A stretch of 41,805 bases of DNA from a virus: the IMG/VR virus record IMGVR_UViG_3300046721_000214, positions 1 through 41,805 of that record. One strand, written 5' to 3'. Below the pieces are notes generated by a model. It was not told the DNA's origin, did not search any database, and saw nothing but the letters and a program-made list of their open reading frames with translations. The position numbers were made by a program, and so were the translations under genes. Positions within the stretch are counted from its first letter, which is position 1; each line of letters opens with the position of its first letter. This document shows positions 38,195 to 41,805 of this stretch, in pieces.

Positions 38195-39279
38195 GCGATC
38201 AGCGCGATGGTACCGGCGACAGCGGCGGCAGTGCCGATGCCACTCGCAACTGTGCTCCCAACGCCGGGATTTGTGCTGCCCGTCGTGGTGCCGGTGGTCC
38301 CGCCTGTGCCTGACTGTGTGCCCGTGGTGCCGTAGGGTACGCCGGTCACCGCGCTGAGCAGCAGATCGAGATTTTGGACCGGCTGCTGCTGCTGCGCGTA
38401 GTAGTTGCCCATCGCCGCGTTGATCCCCGCCTGTTGCTGGCTCTGCTGCCCGGCGCCAATGCCGAGCAGGTTCTGCAGATACTGCTGCGGCAGTCCCGAG
38501 CCGGTTTGCAGCGCGTTGGTAAGATCGGTCTGCCCGTAGCCCGCCAGGGCGCTGCCGGCGTTGCCATACATCGACGCCAGATTGCCGGCCGCACCCTCAC
38601 CGAGCTGCTGCCTGGTATTGGCGAGATTGCCCGCCTGGGTCAGCGCCTGGCCATACCCGGTGTTCAGCAGGTTGCCGAGGACATTTTGCTCATTGAGCGC
38701 GCCCTGCGCCTGCGCCATACCCTCCATAACGCCCTGCCGGCTACCGCCAAAGGCACCGGCCTGATTGGCGTTCGCGCCCACTTGCTGGAGGTTCTGCGCC
38801 AGCGCCTGGCGCCCCAACGCCAGCGTCGGATCGATGACCGATTGCGCGTATGGGCTCATCATGCTCATCGCGTCCTGCGCCACGCCTTGCGCGCTGGCCG
38901 GTCCCTGCCCCGCCCATCCCCCTAGCAGCCCCTGCGCCTGCTGAATGCCGCCCTGTAGATACTGTTGTTGCTGCGGCAGTGCCATGCCGCTGATGGCCGA
39001 ATAGATGTTGCCGGTGGTGCCACCGATCTGCCGCGCCATCTGGTTCGGGTCGGCGTTGGTGCCGTAGTTCCAGCCGGCCTGGATGCCGGGCGACACGTCG
39101 GCAACTTGTTGACCTGGGTAGGGATTGAACAGGTTGGGGTCTTGCGACAGCGTCTGCGCGGTGCCGACAGCTTGCTGCGCCGCACCGGTCAGCCATGACG
39201 GGAGTTGCGTTGACGACGTGCCCGATGTGTTTGATGTGCCGTTATTTGCCGTTTGCTGGCTGCCGCCCTTGCTACCCAT
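38191..39279 (-). CDS. Gln/Gly-rich internal virion protein (362 aa)
   Basis: ATG 39279 begins MGSKGGSQQTANNGTSNTS; a longer reading lies in the previous gene. The protein is rich in Gln, Gly, Ala and Asn with repeated helical segments (LGRQALAQNLQQVGANANQA, GNLLNTGYGQALTQAGNLAN) and a hydrophobic C-terminus (GIGTAAAVAGTIALIA). This resembles internal or ejection proteins and tail-needle-region proteins of podoviruses. The end could enter a membrane during ejection. Overlaps at both ends couple it to neighbours. Confidence 0.7.
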   Translation of the reverse strand: MGSKGGSQQTANNGTSNTSGTSSTQLPSWLTGAAQQAVGTAQTLSQDPNLFNPYPGQQVADVSPGIQAGWNYGTNADPNQMARQIGGTTGNIYSAISGMALPQQQQYLQGGIQQAQGLLGGWAGQGPASAQGVAQDAMSMMSPYAQSVIDPTLALGRQALAQNLQQVGANANQAGAFGGSRQGVMEGMAQAQGALNEQNVLGNLLNTGYGQALTQAGNLANTRQQLGEGAAGNLASMYGNAGSALAGYGQTDLTNALQTGSGLPQQYLQNLLGIGAGQQSQQQAGINAAMGNYYAQQQQPVQNLDLLLSAVTGVPYGTTGTQSGTGGTTGTTTGSTNPGVGSTVASGIGTAAAVAGTIALIA

Positions 39280-39640
39280 GGCGCAAATCCTTGTAGAAGT
39301 TAGGCAGCCACGGCTTCCATCCCGTAGGGGCAGCGACGCGGCCCCAGCCACGCCGGCCACATGCCGTCGCTACGGTGCAACCGTTCTCCACCGCCCATGG
39401 ATTTATGTCGTGTTCCAGTGCGAGCACATCGCGCAAGCTACCAGCGAGGAGCCAATAGTGAACGGCTTTCCGCAGCGGGTAATCGTTGACCTCGGTAATG
39501 ATCACCGCGCCTTCATTCTCCCAAAGTTGCGCCTGTCCTGCCTTCAGCATCCGCACCACGTCATCGAGCCTGTGTGTCGCGCCGCCATACTCCAGCGCCT
39601 TCTGTAGCCGGTGTGCCTTCTCGCCGCCGGAAAGGCTCAT
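39272..39640 (-). CDS. Conserved podovirus late protein (122 aa)
   Basis: ATG 39640 overlaps the preceding stop. The sequence GAVIITEVNDYPLRKAVHYW, LLAGSLRDVLALEHDINPWA, GRRGWGRVAAPTGW is a family often found between tail and ejection genes of short-tailed phages; the GRRGW end is its hallmark. Function unknown, though an acetyltransferase-like fold has been suggested for similar proteins. Confidence 0.7.
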   Translation of the reverse strand: MSLSGGEKAHRLQKALEYGGATHRLDDVVRMLKAGQAQLWENEGAVIITEVNDYPLRKAVHYWLLAGSLRDVLALEHDINPWAVENGCTVATACGRRGWGRVAAPTGWKPWLPNFYKDLRHG

Positions 39641-39852
39641 GGCACAACCTGCGCGGTGACCAGCGCCCCGGTCACATCGACCGATACATTCCAACTGCTG
39701 CCATCCGGCGCGCGCAGCACGATGGCTCCGAAGCTTGGCGTCGCGGTCGCATCGGCCTTGCGATTGATGGCGTTGGCGATCGCCGCCAGCCGCTGCTCGA
39801 GGCTGCCGCTGACCGGCGCGATGAACGGTGCTGGCGCGTAGGGTGTCGGCAT
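39637..39852 (-). CDS. Small virion-module protein (71 aa)
   Basis: ATG 39852 overlaps the gp10-like stop as TGATG, and its stop overlaps the next ATG. It has an N-terminal helix (LEQRLAAIANAINRKADATA) and a C-terminal beta region (FGAIVLRAPDGSSWNVSVD). Small proteins like this recur beside gp10-like genes. Role unknown. Confidence 0.7.
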   Translation of the reverse strand: MPTPYAPAPFIAPVSGSLEQRLAAIANAINRKADATATPSFGAIVLRAPDGSSWNVSVDVTGALVTAQVVP

Positions 39853-41459
39853 CAGCGCTTCCCCGCCTTGGCCAGATCGATCCGGGTGCGACCGACACTG
39901 AACGGCGCATCGGCCGTCGCCTCGAGCCGCATCCGAATGCTGCGCCCGGATACTCTGACATCCATTAAACCATGACTAATCTTGGTGTACAACTCAGTAT
40001 CGGTTTCAACGCTGTCCCACGGTTGCTCTTTCGCCAGGAATTTGAACCCAAAATTGGCTGCCAATGTGGGATCGGTGGTGCTGTCGAACACCAGTTGCTT
40101 GACCGCGAAACGAATATCCCCCTCGCCCTGATTGATGCTGCCGCTTTCCACGAACACCTCGCCGGCACTGGCGCGCGGTGCCCCGTTATCCGTCCAGCCG
40201 GTTTCGTGCTGGAACAGGCAGCCGCCGCCGCCTGTGGCTATGGGGTTGATGCCGCCGAGGATGGGATAGTCCAGCGTGCCGATACGATCGCCCGCGGTGC
40301 GTGCGCGTCGACCCAGCAGCCAGTAGCCCGCCACCGATCCGGCCTGGCCTGAATAGACACCTGGCAATACACCGCTGTAGTTCATCGCGATGTAGCGATT
40401 GCACTCGCCAGAGGCTGAGTTCTCATCCGGCCAGTCCCACCAGATTTCCGCGAACTGCGGATTGGCCGAGCCGAACAGCCGCCCGATGCTGCTGGCCTTC
40501 AGCACGCTGAAAAACCAGTTCTTCACATCGCAGCCCAGCACCTGCACGTTGCCGTTGTAGAGCCAGAAGTTCTGCAGGCTCATCCAGGCAACGAAACCGC
40601 CAGCGCCAGCCACCGCGCGCGGTGAGATGGGGCCACAGCCGGCCGCAATCTGGTTGATGCCATACGCATAGGGCGGCCCGACATAGCTCATCAGATGCAC
40701 GTCGTTGGTGGTGAACAGCAGGATGCCCGCGGCCACCTTGCACGCGGTCAGGGCGTGGGCGTTGGTGACGAGCTGCTTGGAGCCGGCGAGGTTGGTCACG
40801 TCCGGCGCCCAGACCGTCATATCCTCCTGATCCGACCAGGCGACAGCCCGCGGATCGCCGCCTGCGCCATACAGCACGACCTGCCGCTGATCGGTGACGA
40901 TGACGCCGCGGTTGCTGGTCGGCGCGTTGAGCACCTGCGCGGCTTTCGTGTTGGGCGTGTTCGGGTTCCAGCTATACAGATGTCCGTCCTGGGTCGGGAC
41001 GACCACGAGCAGCTCACCGAACGTGTCCATCGACCACCAGTCGGTGACGTGGCCGAGGATGCCTGGCGGGCCGATCGGGCCGCCGCTGGCGCTGCTGATG
41101 CCATAGACGCCATCGCCGTAGAACCCGAGGCCATAGCCGGAGGCATACCCCGGCGGCAGGATCGGGGGCGTCCCTGTCGGGGTGATGTCGTAGAGCACCT
41201 GCGTGTCGAAGCAGTACGCCCACAGCTTGGTATCCGTGCCATACGCCGCCCAGCGCTTATAGCTGTTGTCGTGCCAGGTGATGATGTCTCTGGGAACGTC
41301 GGCAACGCCTGACGCGAACACCATGGCATTGCCGCCAACCGGCACCATGACCCCGCCGCGCCACCTCACGTTATTGCTGTCGTACCAATGCCCCGATGTC
41401 GCCTCGGAGGTTGACTGCCTCACGATGCCGGGGGGCGGTGATTGGGTGAGCCTAGGCAA
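39852..41459 (-). CDS. P22 gp10-like tail/packaged-DNA stabilisation protein (535 aa)
   Basis: A TTG start at 41459 gives MPRLTQSPPPGIVRQSTSEA, which matches the usual beginning of this family; upstream sequence belongs to the fiber gene. Core motifs are YDSNNVRWRGGVMVPVGG, WHDNSYKRWAAYGTDTKLWA, GNVQVLGCDVKNWFF and FRGGD-like strands, and the protein is rich in Trp and Gly as in beta-propeller tail proteins. It should close the portal channel after packaging and join the tail needle or hub. It overlaps the fiber fragment by 8 bases. Confidence 0.8.
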   Translation of the reverse strand: MPRLTQSPPPGIVRQSTSEATSGHWYDSNNVRWRGGVMVPVGGNAMVFASGVADVPRDIITWHDNSYKRWAAYGTDTKLWAYCFDTQVLYDITPTGTPPILPPGYASGYGLGFYGDGVYGISSASGGPIGPPGILGHVTDWWSMDTFGELLVVVPTQDGHLYSWNPNTPNTKAAQVLNAPTSNRGVIVTDQRQVVLYGAGGDPRAVAWSDQEDMTVWAPDVTNLAGSKQLVTNAHALTACKVAAGILLFTTNDVHLMSYVGPPYAYGINQIAAGCGPISPRAVAGAGGFVAWMSLQNFWLYNGNVQVLGCDVKNWFFSVLKASSIGRLFGSANPQFAEIWWDWPDENSASGECNRYIAMNYSGVLPGVYSGQAGSVAGYWLLGRRARTAGDRIGTLDYPILGGINPIATGGGGCLFQHETGWTDNGAPRASAGEVFVESGSINQGEGDIRFAVKQLVFDSTTDPTLAANFGFKFLAKEQPWDSVETDTELYTKISHGLMDVRVSGRSIRMRLEATADAPFSVGRTRIDLAKAGKR

Positions 41460-41805
41460 GACATAGCGCTTCCAGGTCTGCCACGCGCTGGAGCAGATCC
41501 CGCAGGATGTCACCAACATCCAACCCGCCGGCCAGCAGCACATTGGTGCCATGGACGGTGCCGTGGACGGTCAGGTTACCGGCGGCGTCCAGCTTCATCT
41601 GCTGGATCGACAAAGTATTCCAGGTAACACCGCCGTCCGTCTCGCTGTACGCAATGTTAACACCGCTGCTCCACTGCAGCACGCGATTGGGGGCGATGCG
41701 GTAGATGTCGAAGTCGCTGACCTGTTGCGTCGCGATGGACAAGCCGCTGCCGCACGACACGCCGGCGACGGATGACAGGTAGGCACCGGCAGCGAGGCCG
41801 GCCGT
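41452..41805 (-). CDS. Tail fiber, C-terminal part (runs off right edge)
   Basis: The frame is open from 41805 to a TAG at 41452 without a needed internal start (the first in-frame start is a GTG at 41760). It has a beta-rich region (ATQQVSDFDIYRIAPNRV, NIAYSETDGG), DAAGNLTVHGTVHG as in the 801-2249 spike, and a terminal coiled coil ILRDLLQRVADLEALCL. It fits the missing end of the fiber starting at 232, if the genome is circular. A direct join of the two edges is out of frame, so bases may be missing. Confidence 0.7.
   Translation of the reverse strand, partial: TAGLAAGAYLSSVAGVSCGSGLSIATQQVSDFDIYRIAPNRVLQWSSGVNIAYSETDGGVTWNTLSIQQMKLDAAGNLTVHGTVHGTNVLLAGGLDVGDILRDLLQRVADLEALCLA

Noticed and set aside
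1-41805. CRISPR array, integrase/att site, rRNA, DNA or RNA polymerase genes
   Set aside because: No regularly spaced repeats of CRISPR length and no matching protein motifs were seen; the 22773-22928 repeats are too short and irregular to be CRISPR.

Overview
The window looks like all, or nearly all, of a roughly 42 kb genome of a short-tailed (podovirus-like) phage. Most genes pack head to tail and share ATGA or TGATG stop/start overlaps. The host is probably a high-GC alphaproteobacterium, perhaps Acetobacteraceae. This inference rests on the GC-rich coding sequence, a GcrA-like protein, and a gene with an exosortase (PEP-CTERM) sorting signal of the type found in that group. No integrase, DNA polymerase, RNA polymerase, tRNA or dedicated soluble endolysin was recognised.

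Late module (minus strand). It reads leftwards from about 15.7 kb: a GcrA-like DNA-binding protein next to the large terminase, portal (P22-like), small head proteins, scaffold, SU10-type major capsid protein, small tail-completion proteins, adaptor, then several fiber/spike genes down to base 1. Base 1 cuts through a fiber gene, and the right edge (41805) is open in the 3' part of a fiber gene on the same strand. The late module then resumes from 41.8 to 32.1 kb: a P22 gp10-like tail protein, small virion genes, a methyltransferase and PP-loop ATPase pair, a SleB-domain injection protein and an internal virion protein. The simplest reading is a circular or circularly permuted genome opened inside one fiber gene.

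Leftward early/middle module (26.7 to 16.8 kb, minus). It holds a small HTH (Cro-like) protein, a VRR-NUC nuclease, a short C5 cytosine methyltransferase, a RepA/AAA-type helicase, a zinc-finger protein, a NusG-family elongation factor, an HNH nuclease, a beta-helix protein, a proline-rich protein, a PEP-CTERM protein and small membrane or DNA-binding proteins. A 165 bp spacer between the zinc-finger and NusG-like genes carries seven exact and one degenerate copies of GCGCCAATT around an 18 bp palindrome. It is a strong candidate origin or operator.

Rightward early module (26.8 to 32.1 kb, plus). An XRE repressor-like gene is followed by a run of small genes, a PP-loop ATPase, Gp157-like and ERF recombination proteins with an HNH gene between them, and two small membrane proteins. 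Two similar TTGAC-plus-palindrome elements, upstream and downstream of the repressor gene, look like repressor-controlled promoters.

Intruders. A TnpB element without tnpA lies in the spacer before the PEP-CTERM gene. An endonuclease VII-like gene lies on the opposite strand beside the capsid gene. Two further HNH genes are present. The most unusual items are the repeat array next to the NusG-like gene, a HiPIP-type four-cysteine iron-sulfur signature at the N-terminus of a tail protein, the phage-borne PEP-CTERM protein, and the TnpB element.
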